A stretch of 64,000 nucleotides of DNA, taken from Paractinoplanes brasiliensis (GTDB lineage Bacteria > Actinomycetota > Actinomycetes > Mycobacteriales > Micromonosporaceae). The first letter of the stretch is position 1. Each line of letters starts with the position of its first letter. The DNA is taken from assembly GCF_004362215.1 (NCBI RefSeq), contig NZ_SNWR01000001.1, positions 6,492,001 to 6,556,000 of the forward strand. Reading direction: 5' to 3'. Positions 23,921 through 32,511 of this stretch are shown here, piece by piece. The notes under the pieces were generated by a model. The model saw only the letters and a program-made list of their open reading frames with translations. It made no database searches and had not been told where the DNA came from. The translations under genes and the position numbers were made by a program.

Positions 23921-26571
23921 TCGCCGACCCGTTCGCCCTGCTCGGCCGGATCCCGGAGCTGTCCGCGACCGAGCTCGACGAGCTGATCGCCGAACTGGTC
24001 CGGCCCGAGTTGCGTCCCACCCCGGCGCACGACCTGGTCCGGGCCCGCGCGCTCGGCGCCCGGTTCCGCCACGATCAGGACCCGGCGACGCTGGCCGAGG
24101 CCCTGCGCACGTACGAGGAAAGCTCTTATCGCGGGCCGGCCCGGGGGCTGGTCGGACGGGCGCTGGTCCTGGTGACCCTGCAGGCGGGCATGTCCGGGCA
24201 GGCGGTCGACGGTGACCGGGTGCGGGCGCTGATCGGGGACGCGGGCGACGACCCGTCAATGCCCGGTTCGGCGGCGGTGCTGACGATGATGACCGACCTG
24301 GTCGCCGCGGGCTGGGACGAACCGTTCCACGACCGTACGGAGACGCTGCGACGGCTCGACGAGGCGATCACCGTCATCCCGCCGGAGAGCCCGCTCGTCG
24401 GGATGGTCTCGGTTTCGCGGATGGCCCTGGACGCCCGGCAGGGCGCGTTGACCGGCAGTTACAGCGCCGCCGGGGATGCCGCCGAGAAGGCCCGGGTGAT
24501 GCTCCACCAGGGCGGCCTCACCGAGCACGAAAGGACTGTCACCGAGGCGATGCGCGCCTCCGCCGAGGCCATGGCCGCCGTGCAGCACGGCGATGTGGAC
24601 GGCGCGCTGACCCGGGCCGGCGCCCTGGCGGAGCTGCTGGACAGGTTGCCCGCCGACGATCCGGCCGTCGCGCCGGCACGTGCCGCGCTGCGGGCCCTGC
24701 GCAGCACCGACGAGAGCGATGCCGACGACCCGCGTCTGTCACCGGCCGAACGCACGTGGCGGCTGATCGCGGTGGCCGGCAACACCGTACGGGCCGCGAT
24801 GGACAAGCGTGACGCCGCCGGCCTTTCGCGCGGTATCGGGCTGCTGCGCCGGGCCGAGCGGGCAGCGCCCGCCGGTTACGAGCACCACCTGCTGATCCAG
24901 ACGATGCTGGGCGGCGCGCTCGTGCCGTACTCCCAGCTGGAGGGTGGCCGGGCCGCGCTCGACGAGGCCGTACGGCGGCTCACGACCGCCCATCGTCAGG
25001 CCGGCCACCCCGGCCATCCCATGTGGGCGTCGAGCGCGCAGGCCCTCGCGCTGGCCCATCGGGTCGACGGCCGCGCGGCGCTCAGCCGGGAGACCGGACG
25101 GCGGGCGCTGCGGGGGCACGCCTGGTCGGTTCTGCTGCAGGCGGGCGCGGCCGACGCCGCGGCGGCCGCCCGGGACGCGGCGAACGACGCCCGGCAGATC
25201 GCGCGCTGGTATCTGGCCGACGGCGACCCGGCCGGCGCGGCGCTGGTGCTCGACGCCGGCCGTTGCCTGATGCTGTATGCCACCACGGTCACCATGGACG
25301 TGCCGGCCCGCCTGGCCGGGCTCGGCCGCGACGACCTGCTGACCCGGTGGCGGCACGACCCGAAGGACCCCGACCTGCGGTACGAGGTGCTGACCGTGCT
25401 CACCGGCTCCCCGGTGTCCGAGGCGGCGATCCCCGATGTGCTCGATCCGCCCGGCCTCGACGAGGTCGGGCGGGCGCTGACCGAGGTGCGGGCGGACGCC
25501 CTGGTCTATCTGATACCCGCCGACGACGAGGGGCCGGGCGGGGCGGTGCTGGTGCCGGCGGAGGGTCTGCGCGGGGTCCGGCCCGCGTTCCTGCCTTTGC
25601 CGCGCCTGGCCTCCACCGAGCCGGTGACCCGCCACGTCACGGCCCTGGGCAGCCGCGACGCGGGCGAGGACGGAGGCGGGGACGGCCCGGCGCGGCCGCT
25701 TGACGAGGTCTGCGACTGGGCGTGGCCGGCGGTCGTCGGCCCGCTGCTCGGCACCCTCGACCGCTGGCCGATCGGCCGCGCGCCGAGGGTCGTGCTGATC
25801 CCGACGGGTGACCTGGCCACGGTGCCGTGGCACGCCGCCCGTGACCGTGACGGCACCCGGGCCGTGCAGGTGGCGACCTTCTCGTACGCCCCCTCGGCCC
25901 GGCTGCTCTGCCAGAACGCCGAACGCCCGCCCGTGCCCCTGGACGCCCCCGCCCGGATCATCGCCGACCCCGAGCACAACCTGCCGGACGCGCGGGCCGA
26001 GGCCGACGCGATCAGCCAGGCTTTCCTCCCGTCGGCCGACGTGCTGCGCGGCGCCGAGGCGACCCCGGAAGCCGTCCGCGACTGGCTGGTGGCCGGTGGC
26101 GGCTCGGTCCTGCATCTCGCCTGTCACGGGGATGTCCGACCGGGTGTCGACGGTTCCTTCCTGCGCCTGGCGGGGTCCCGGCGGCTCACCGCGCACGAGA
26201 TCCTGCGCACCCGTCGCGCGACCGGGATCGGGGTGGTGGCCCTGGCCGCCTGCACCACCGGGGTGGCGAGCGGCGCCTACGACGAGGCGTTCAGCCTCAC
26301 CACCGCGTTCCTGGCGACCGGCGCCCGCAGCGTCTTCGGCTCGCTGTGGCCGGTGCCGGGCGAGGCCACCTCGGTGCTCATGTTCATGGCCTACCACTAC
26401 CTGTTCGCCGAGGGGAAACGCCCCATGGACGCGCTCAACCACGCCCAGCGCTGGATGCTCGACCCGGACCGGGCCGTCCCGCCGACGATGCCCCCGGCCC
26501 TGCGCGTACTCACCCACCGGCTGACCGGCGACGTCGCCGCGTGGGCGGGCTTCACCCACCAGGGCCGATAG
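23914..26571 (+). CDS. Helical-repeat CHAT protease
   Basis: 885 aa from TTG 23914, chosen because GAGGAG lies eight bases upstream and the low-complexity repeat ends there. Residues 1-560 are alpha-helical and TPR-like. The C-terminal 300 residues are a CHAT domain with H738 (VLHLACHGDVRP) and C780 (VALAACTTGVAS). The family's GARSVFGSLWPVPGEATS loop and a closing WAGFTHQGR follow. No signal peptide or membrane span is seen, so it is cytoplasmic. It follows the TetR-like gene in the same strand and converges with a paralogous CHAT gene 72 bases away (gap 26572-26643), which ends with nearly the same residues. Protease activity is expected, but the trigger and target are unknown. Confidence 0.88.
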   Translation: MLIADPFALLGRIPELSATELDELIAELVRPELRPTPAHDLVRARALGARFRHDQDPATLAEALRTYEESSYRGPARGLVGRALVLVTLQAGMSGQAVDGDRVRALIGDAGDDPSMPGSAAVLTMMTDLVAAGWDEPFHDRTETLRRLDEAITVIPPESPLVGMVSVSRMALDARQGALTGSYSAAGDAAEKARVMLHQGGLTEHERTVTEAMRASAEAMAAVQHGDVDGALTRAGALAELLDRLPADDPAVAPARAALRALRSTDESDADDPRLSPAERTWRLIAVAGNTVRAAMDKRDAAGLSRGIGLLRRAERAAPAGYEHHLLIQTMLGGALVPYSQLEGGRAALDEAVRRLTTAHRQAGHPGHPMWASSAQALALAHRVDGRAALSRETGRRALRGHAWSVLLQAGAADAAAAARDAANDARQIARWYLADGDPAGAALVLDAGRCLMLYATTVTMDVPARLAGLGRDDLLTRWRHDPKDPDLRYEVLTVLTGSPVSEAAIPDVLDPPGLDEVGRALTEVRADALVYLIPADDEGPGGAVLVPAEGLRGVRPAFLPLPRLASTEPVTRHVTALGSRDAGEDGGGDGPARPLDEVCDWAWPAVVGPLLGTLDRWPIGRAPRVVLIPTGDLATVPWHAARDRDGTRAVQVATFSYAPSARLLCQNAERPPVPLDAPARIIADPEHNLPDARAEADAISQAFLPSADVLRGAEATPEAVRDWLVAGGGSVLHLACHGDVRPGVDGSFLRLAGSRRLTAHEILRTRRATGIGVVALAACTTGVASGAYDEAFSLTTAFLATGARSVFGSLWPVPGEATSVLMFMAYHYLFAEGKRPMDALNHAQRWMLDPDRAVPPTMPPALRVLTHRLTGDVAAWAGFTHQGR

Positions 26572-26643
26572 CGGCCGGTGACTCCGGTGAGTGAAATGGC
26601 CGGGCCGACGGCGGACGGCGGACGGCCGACGGTTGATGGCCGG

Positions 26644-29600
26644 TCAGCGGCCCTGGTGGGTGAAGGCGGCCCAGCAGCGCGGCGCCGCCGGAGCCGATCC
26701 CGTGCAGTGCCGGGCGAGCGCCGGCGGCATCCCGGCCGGTGTCACCCGCTGCGAGTCGAGCATCCACAGCTGCGCCCGGTGCAGCGCGTCGGCCGGGGCG
26801 TGTCCCGCCGCGAGGTGGTGGTGCACCATGAACATCAGCGCCGACGTCTCCGCGTCCGGCACCGGCCACAGCGAGCCGAACGCCGTACGGGCCCCGGCGG
26901 CGAGGAACGCGGTGGCCAGGCTGAACGCCTCGTCGTGGTCGACGCCCGTCAGCCCGGTCGTGCAGGCGGCCAGGAACACCTGCTCGATCTCGAGCTCGGC
27001 CGTGCGGGAGGCGTCCAGCAGCCGTCGTGCGGTCAGGTCGCCCCCGGCCAGCCGCAGGCTCGCGTCCGCCGGTCGCGCCGGGTCGGTGCGCCCGTGGCAG
27101 GCGAGGTGGAGGAGCGAGGGGCCGGTCGCCGACGCGCCGATCCAGCCGAGCACCTCCCGCGGCGAGCCGGCGAACACCGCGTCCGGATAGAAGGCCGCCC
27201 CGATCGCCTGCGCCTCCTCCCCGGCGAACGGCAGGTCCCCGGTAGGGTCTCCCACGATCAAGACCGATTTCACCGTACGGGCCGGTTCGCGCGAGCTTTC
27301 CACGAAGGCGCGACCGGAGACCGCGTACGAGAAAACCGCCTCCTCGATGGCGTAGCGGCGCTGCTCCCCGTCGGCTCGGAACGCGGCGTGCCACGGCACC
27401 GACGACAGCGCGCCGGTGGGCACCAGCACCAGCCGCAGCGGCCCGCCGTCGTCGCGCCGGAGCCCGGACCGGTGCAGCAGCGGGTCCATCGCCGACCGCC
27501 ACGCCCACCGGCACAGGTCGTCGGGTCCCGCCTCCGGCCGCTCGTCGCCGTCGGCGGGACCGGCGTCGCGGACCCGGGCGGCCGTCTCGACCAGCCGTGA
27601 GCCCGGCCCGGTGATCAGCCCCGGCAGCAGCAGCGTGGACGGCTCCCCGGCCCTCGGCACGACGATCGCCGCGCCCGGTTGTTCCACGCTGGAGGGCATC
27701 AGATAGACCAGGGCGTCCGACCCGGTCGCGGCGAGCCCGGCCCGGATCTCGGCGATGGACGCGGGTGTCGGCGAGCTCAGGTCGAGCACCCGCATGACCC
27801 GGGCCCGCAGTTCGTCCGGCACCTCCCGGCCCGTCGCGCCGTCCGGGTTCAGCGGGTCGCCGGTGACGGCGTCGCGGCCGTAACCGGCGGATTCGCGCCA
27901 CTGCTCGGCCAGGTCGGGGTGACCGGCCTCGATCAGCCGCTCGGCCACGGTGCGCGAGGCGGTGGCCGCGTGCAGCACGAGCCCGCGGCCGGTGTCGAGG
28001 GCCGCGATGAGGTCGTCGATCGCGCCGTCGGCCTGGCACCAGCCCGCGACCCGGCGGGCCACCGCGCCGGCCTGCCCGGCCATCAGCACGGCGTCGTCGG
28101 TGCCGGACTGCAGCAGCACCTGCCATGCCAGGCCCCGCAGCGCGGCCAGCCCGCAGCGGCGCGACTCGGCCCGGTCGCCGCCGTCGAGGTGCCGCAGGGC
28201 CGCACCCCGCGACAGCGCGAACGACGACCATCGTGGATGGTGCGGGCCCGCCGCCACCCGCAGGCCCTCCTCCGTCCAGCGCAGCACCCGCCGGGCGGCG
28301 TCCTGGTCGCCGGGCTCGTCGTGGAGCAGCGAGTCGCCGATCAGGACCGCCAGCCCGAGCGCCACGAGACGCAGCAGATGGCCGGGTGGGAAGACCGCGA
28401 TCAGCTCGTCGAGCCGGTCGGCGCACTCGCGCAGCGCGGCGATGTCGTGCCGGGTCCGGGCCGCCTGCGCCGGGCCGATCAGGGCCTGCAGCGCGCGGTC
28501 GGCCGCTGGCACGTCACCGGTCGGGATCGGGGTGCGATCGACCGGCCGGTACGTGCCGTCGTTGCCGGTCACCGCGGACTCGATCATCGTGAGCAGCGGG
28601 GTGATGACCTGCCGGGCCACGTACGACAGCGGCTCGGCGCGCACCCGGACGACCAGCCCGGCCAGGTCGTCACGGGCCAGGGCATCGCCGTGCTGCGCCC
28701 GGTCGGCGACGTCGACGACCGTGCCGAGGAGCCTGTCCTCGGGGTCGGCGGAGGCGAGGAGCCGGTCGACCGCGGTCCGTAGCGAACGCCGGTCACCGCT
28801 CTGCACCGCCCGCGCGGCCATGAACAGCGTGGCGACGCCCTGCAACTCCGTGCCGAGCCCGTCGTCGGCTGTTCCGTCGCGCAGCGGGCCGACGAGCGTG
28901 TCGAGCGCGTCCTCGGGCAGCCGGCCGGCCGAGCGGGCCTGCTGGGTGTACATGGCCAGCGCCTGCATCGTGGTCATCTGCTGGTCCCAGCCCGGCGGCG
29001 CGTCGCGCAGGTCGCGGGCGGCCTCGGCCATCTCGCGCACCCACGCGGCGTCGATGGTCTCGGGGTGGGCCTGCGCGGCGATCAGGGACGAGGCGCCCAT
29101 GATCCCGGCCAGCCGGGCCCGGTCGCCGGGCTCGCCCGCGCCGCTCTGCCACGCCCGCCGGGCCTCGGCGACCAGCTGCAGCAGTTCGGTGGCGCTCGGC
29201 GGGGTGCGGGCCGGGTCGTCGGCGGTCTCGGCCTCCAGCATCTCGCGGGCCACCGTGAGCCGGTCGACCCACGACGAGATCAGCCACTCCGGGGACGGCG
29301 GGTCGGCCAGGCCACGGTCGAGGTTGCGGGTCGCGCGGCGCAGGTCGTCCAGGTCGTGGGCGAGCCGCCAGCGCAGCAGATAGGCGTTGCCCAAGTACCA
29401 CCACGAGCCCTCACCCGCGGCGACGGCCCGTTCCAGCAGGTCGATCGAGGCGCTCGCGTCGCCGATGTCCTTGCCGGAGTCGCCGCGCTCGCCGAGCAGC
29501 CGGCCGCACTCGGTCAGCCCGGCCGGGTCCTCGACGACCTCCAGGACGGCCAGCCAGTGCTCGATCGCCCGATCACGGTCGGCGGTGTCCGCGGCAAGGT

Positions 29601-29826
29601 CCCACCGGCACCCGTACGCCCACGCCAGCGCGTGCCGCACCCAGGGGTCGCCGCGGTCCGACGCGCCCTCCCCGGCCCGTACGGCCAGGTCGAGGTCGGC
29701 CGGGTTGTCGTGGTCGACGGCCCGCTGCAGGTAGGCCAGGCACAGATCCGCGCACGCCTCGTCGAACTCGGGGGTCCCGGCGCCGCGGCGGTCCAGTTCG
29801 GCGGTCAGCTCCTCGATCGTGCTCAC
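26644..29826 (-). CDS. TPR-like/CHAT protease coupled to a caspase
   Basis: 1060 aa from GTG 29826, which overlaps the caspase stop by four bases (GTGA). The open frame extends upstream, but only inside the caspase gene. The first 750 residues are helical TPR-like repeats beginning MSTIEELTAELDRRG. The CHAT domain at the end has H911 (SLLHLACHGRTDP) and C955 (VFLAACTTGLTG), then GARTAFGSLWPVPDAETS and a final WAAFTHQGR. Two Cys peptidases of related fold made from one mRNA suggest a cascade: the caspase could cut and activate the CHAT protein, or the other way round (inference). The CHAT end is strongly similar to that of the convergent gene at 23914. Confidence 0.9.
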   Translation of the reverse strand: MSTIEELTAELDRRGAGTPEFDEACADLCLAYLQRAVDHDNPADLDLAVRAGEGASDRGDPWVRHALAWAYGCRWDLAADTADRDRAIEHWLAVLEVVEDPAGLTECGRLLGERGDSGKDIGDASASIDLLERAVAAGEGSWWYLGNAYLLRWRLAHDLDDLRRATRNLDRGLADPPSPEWLISSWVDRLTVAREMLEAETADDPARTPPSATELLQLVAEARRAWQSGAGEPGDRARLAGIMGASSLIAAQAHPETIDAAWVREMAEAARDLRDAPPGWDQQMTTMQALAMYTQQARSAGRLPEDALDTLVGPLRDGTADDGLGTELQGVATLFMAARAVQSGDRRSLRTAVDRLLASADPEDRLLGTVVDVADRAQHGDALARDDLAGLVVRVRAEPLSYVARQVITPLLTMIESAVTGNDGTYRPVDRTPIPTGDVPAADRALQALIGPAQAARTRHDIAALRECADRLDELIAVFPPGHLLRLVALGLAVLIGDSLLHDEPGDQDAARRVLRWTEEGLRVAAGPHHPRWSSFALSRGAALRHLDGGDRAESRRCGLAALRGLAWQVLLQSGTDDAVLMAGQAGAVARRVAGWCQADGAIDDLIAALDTGRGLVLHAATASRTVAERLIEAGHPDLAEQWRESAGYGRDAVTGDPLNPDGATGREVPDELRARVMRVLDLSSPTPASIAEIRAGLAATGSDALVYLMPSSVEQPGAAIVVPRAGEPSTLLLPGLITGPGSRLVETAARVRDAGPADGDERPEAGPDDLCRWAWRSAMDPLLHRSGLRRDDGGPLRLVLVPTGALSSVPWHAAFRADGEQRRYAIEEAVFSYAVSGRAFVESSREPARTVKSVLIVGDPTGDLPFAGEEAQAIGAAFYPDAVFAGSPREVLGWIGASATGPSLLHLACHGRTDPARPADASLRLAGGDLTARRLLDASRTAELEIEQVFLAACTTGLTGVDHDEAFSLATAFLAAGARTAFGSLWPVPDAETSALMFMVHHHLAAGHAPADALHRAQLWMLDSQRVTPAGMPPALARHCTGSAPAAPRCWAAFTHQGR

Positions 29827-31691
29827 GCCGGCACCTCCGTCACCACACCGAGCGTGATGGCGGTCCAGTCGTACGGCTCGTCCGGGCCGGGCCCGACGTC
29901 GCGGGTCATCCCGAACGAGCCCGGCACACCCCGGCTCGCCGCCTGATCGAGGGCCGCCTGTTCGAACGGCCGCCCGCTGAACTCCTGCGCCGCCGCGACG
30001 AGCTTGAGCAGGTCCCGCGTCGAGGCCCCGGCGGCAGGGACCTGTCCGGCCGGGAGGCTGAAGCGGACCGGACGCCCCTCGAGGGCCGCCGCGCGCCGCC
30101 GCGGGCCGACGAACGCGCCGCGGAACAGCCCCGCGTGCACCCGATAGCGCTCGGTCAGGTCGAGCAGCACGCACCACAGCGGCCGATCGGTGGTGTTGTG
30201 CAGCCGGACGAAGGCCGTCGGGGCGACCCAGCCGCCGTTCTCCCACCGGTAGCGCAGCCGGATGAGCCCGTCGTCGTCCGGCCGCAGCGGCGCTCCGGTC
30301 AGCGGGTCGACATGCCGGCCGGGAAGGGCCGGGACGATTTGCAGCCGTACGCCGCCGGCCAGCGCCGACACCGGGCCGGCGAACTCCCGTACGCGCCGCC
30401 ACCGGGCGATGTGCTCGCCGGCCCGGACGGCACGTTCGGCCAGCCGTACGGGGTCGTCGTCGACGATGTCGGGGGCGAGCGCCGCCCCGTCCGTTCCGTG
30501 CAGCCCGACCCGCCCCGGCTCGGGCGCGGCGAGGTGCAGATCCGCCGCCGGCTCCTCGGCCGGCTCGGCGATCCGCACCCAGGCCGAGCCGGTGGCGGCC
30601 CGGCGCCAGGCCTCGCCGTCGCCGTCGACGGTGATCGTCATCGGGGGCTGTGGCAGACGGGTGAAGACGACCGGGAACTGGCGGCCGGGGCCGGGCGTCC
30701 AGCCGACGGGTTCCACGACGGACCGGTCGACGAGCACCGTGACCACCCGGGCGGCCCGCGCAGGTCCGTCACCGGCCACCGCCACCCGGATGTCGCCGTC
30801 GCCGGCGGCCGGGACGCCGTGGCAGGCGCCCGCGTCGATCTCCCACCGCCCGTGCACGTGCCGCATCGTGATGCCGGACGCGGGCATGCGGAGCCGTCCA
30901 CCCAGGAACGGTTGATCGGCCCGCCCCTCGCCGGCCAGCTGCGGCGCCTGCAGGCGGGTCCGGTCCTCGACCTCGCAGCGCGCGGCCGCCAGCAACTCGC
31001 GATAGGTGGCGCCGGGCCCGAGCTCGTTGAGCGCCCGCAGCAGGGCCCAGCTGAACAAGCCGTGGGTGGTGTCCCCGTGCAGCCGTAGCTCGGCGGCCGT
31101 CTGGTCGGAGCGGCACGCGGTCAGCGCGACCAGCCGGCTAGCGGCGGGCAACGCGGACCAGTCACGCCGCAGCTCCGGGATGAGCATCGCGGGATCGGGT
31201 GTTCTCGCGCCCGGCGGGACGCTGCGGAAGCGGGCGTGGCCGCGCAGGGCGCCCGCCGAGTGGCAGCTGTCGATCACGGCGGCGACATGGGACCCGGTCG
31301 CGGCCACCCGGTCGAGCAGGACCGACAGCTCCTTGTCGTACAGGTCGGGCACGTCCGCGTCGCGGGAATCGGCGCACACCAGGGTCTGCAGGAAACCGTC
31401 CGGCTCGAGGTGCCACAGCTCGCGGGGAACCCGGCCCAGCGAGCCGTGCCCCGAGAACCACAGCAGGGCGGTGTCGCCGTCCCGGGCCTGCCCGAGGTGG
31501 TCGCGCAGGGCTTCGACGACCGCGGCCCGGGTCGCCTTGCCGTCGTGCAGCTCGACGGCGTCCAGGCCGCCGTCACCGGCCCGGGACCGCAGGTGGGCCG
31601 CGGCGGCAATCGTGTCGTTGACGCACCCGCCCAACGGTGTCACCGCGCGGTAGTCGTCGATTCCGATCAGGAGTGCGTACACCGTGCCCAT
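29823..31691 (-). CDS. Caspase-like (peptidase C14) protein
   Basis: 622 aa from ATG 31691. The longer ORF to 31925 adds non-conserved sequence, while MGTVYALLIGIDDYR is the typical first strand. The peptidase domain spans residues 1-240, with H82 in LLWFSGHGSLGR and C143 in AAVIDSCHSAGA. The C-terminal part is beta-rich. One block (FVRLHNTTDRPLWCVLLDL) is like a block in the other caspase at 3166, so the two share architecture. No signal peptide is present. It is the first gene of an operon with the CHAT gene, transcribed away from the AAA/membrane cluster at 32055. The TTCCGCGA-type dyad upstream probably controls it. Confidence 0.9.
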   Translation of the reverse strand: MGTVYALLIGIDDYRAVTPLGGCVNDTIAAAAHLRSRAGDGGLDAVELHDGKATRAAVVEALRDHLGQARDGDTALLWFSGHGSLGRVPRELWHLEPDGFLQTLVCADSRDADVPDLYDKELSVLLDRVAATGSHVAAVIDSCHSAGALRGHARFRSVPPGARTPDPAMLIPELRRDWSALPAASRLVALTACRSDQTAAELRLHGDTTHGLFSWALLRALNELGPGATYRELLAAARCEVEDRTRLQAPQLAGEGRADQPFLGGRLRMPASGITMRHVHGRWEIDAGACHGVPAAGDGDIRVAVAGDGPARAARVVTVLVDRSVVEPVGWTPGPGRQFPVVFTRLPQPPMTITVDGDGEAWRRAATGSAWVRIAEPAEEPAADLHLAAPEPGRVGLHGTDGAALAPDIVDDDPVRLAERAVRAGEHIARWRRVREFAGPVSALAGGVRLQIVPALPGRHVDPLTGAPLRPDDDGLIRLRYRWENGGWVAPTAFVRLHNTTDRPLWCVLLDLTERYRVHAGLFRGAFVGPRRRAAALEGRPVRFSLPAGQVPAAGASTRDLLKLVAAAQEFSGRPFEQAALDQAASRGVPGSFGMTRDVGPGPDEPYDWTAITLGVVTEVPA

Positions 31692-31710
31692 GCGGTATTC
31701 CCTGTCCTTG

Positions 31711-31808
31711 TTCCGCGATATGCGCGCCACCGTACACGGGCGCCGGAAAGGCAATGACGAGCGACAGTGGATCAACCATTCCGCGATATTGCGAGCATTC
31801 GCGGAATG
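31711..31808. promoter_or_regulatory. Repeated TTCCGCGA sites in the divergent caspase/AAA-cluster promoter
   Basis: CATTCCGCGA (31777-31786) and TCGCGGAATG (31799-31808) form a perfect 10-bp dyad with a 12-base spacer. A further TTCCGCGATA copy lies at 31711-31720. All three are 20-120 bases upstream of the caspase start. The whole gap 31692-32054 (363 bases) has no gene I can support. The half nearer 32055 is AT-richer (CCTGATAAAAAGCATTC) and may hold the plus-strand promoter. Confidence 0.6.
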
Positions 31809-32054
31809 CCCCGGCTCAGGCCGTCGATCGCGCTGCTGACCTGTTGGGAGCCGGGTAGCCGGTATGCCTCCACCCTTCGGGCAGTTCCGTGAGTCGATCA
31901 TCGCGACCGTCCTGATAAAAAGCATTCTCCTGCTTGGACGGAAAGCCGGAAGGCATCGACGGCGCTGGTCCGGCGCGCAATTCTGCTGTTAGTGTCCAGC
32001 CACCGGCCGGGTGCCGGATTCCCCCTGCAAGATCCGTTTAGTGACCGGAGCGAA

Positions 32055-32498
32055 ATGGAATTCGCGCGACGGCGCCGTGTCGAGATGCGCCCAGACATGC
32101 GTTCGACCGCCGGGCAGGACCGGCAACTGTTCCAGCCCGATCACCGGCAACGACGCAAGCCGCGGCACGCCGGGATCATCGAGGCCGTGCACCGCTGCGA
32201 CGCCCGGCTCGACGCGGCCACCCGCGCCCAGCTCGCCGCGTGGATCCGCGCCGAGTACGAGAGCGAGTTCGGCGACGTCCCGCTCGGCCTGTTCTCGCTG
32301 TGCCACCTCGGTCCGCCCTACGTCGACCACCGGCTCGACCTGTGGCAGTCCATCCTCGAGCACTACGCCCCGGCCGATGTCGTGCCGGAACCGTTCGCCC
32401 AGGCCCGGATGCTGGTCCGCTCCGGCGCCTACGAGTTCGTCGAGGTCTACGCGAGCGGTGAGCTGCGCCCGGTCCTCGGCGACGGCTCGGTCGTCTGA
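32055..32498 (+). CDS. 147-aa protein of unknown function, first gene of the AAA/membrane cluster
   Basis: Start ATG 32055 has GGAG five bases upstream. The N-terminal 40 residues are basic and probably unstructured (ARRRRVEMRPDM...). The rest is one compact alpha/beta domain (AGIIEAVHRCDARLDAATRAQLAAWIRAEY... QARMLVRSGAYEFVEVYASGELRPV). There is no signal peptide or membrane span. I know no matching family. It is divergent from the caspase operon and 13 bases before the membrane coiled-coil gene, so it probably belongs to the same transcript as the following genes. Confidence 0.7.
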   Translation: MEFARRRRVEMRPDMRSTAGQDRQLFQPDHRQRRKPRHAGIIEAVHRCDARLDAATRAQLAAWIRAEYESEFGDVPLGLFSLCHLGPPYVDHRLDLWQSILEHYAPADVVPEPFAQARMLVRSGAYEFVEVYASGELRPVLGDGSVV

Positions 32499-32511
32499 AA
32501 GGGATCCGGTC

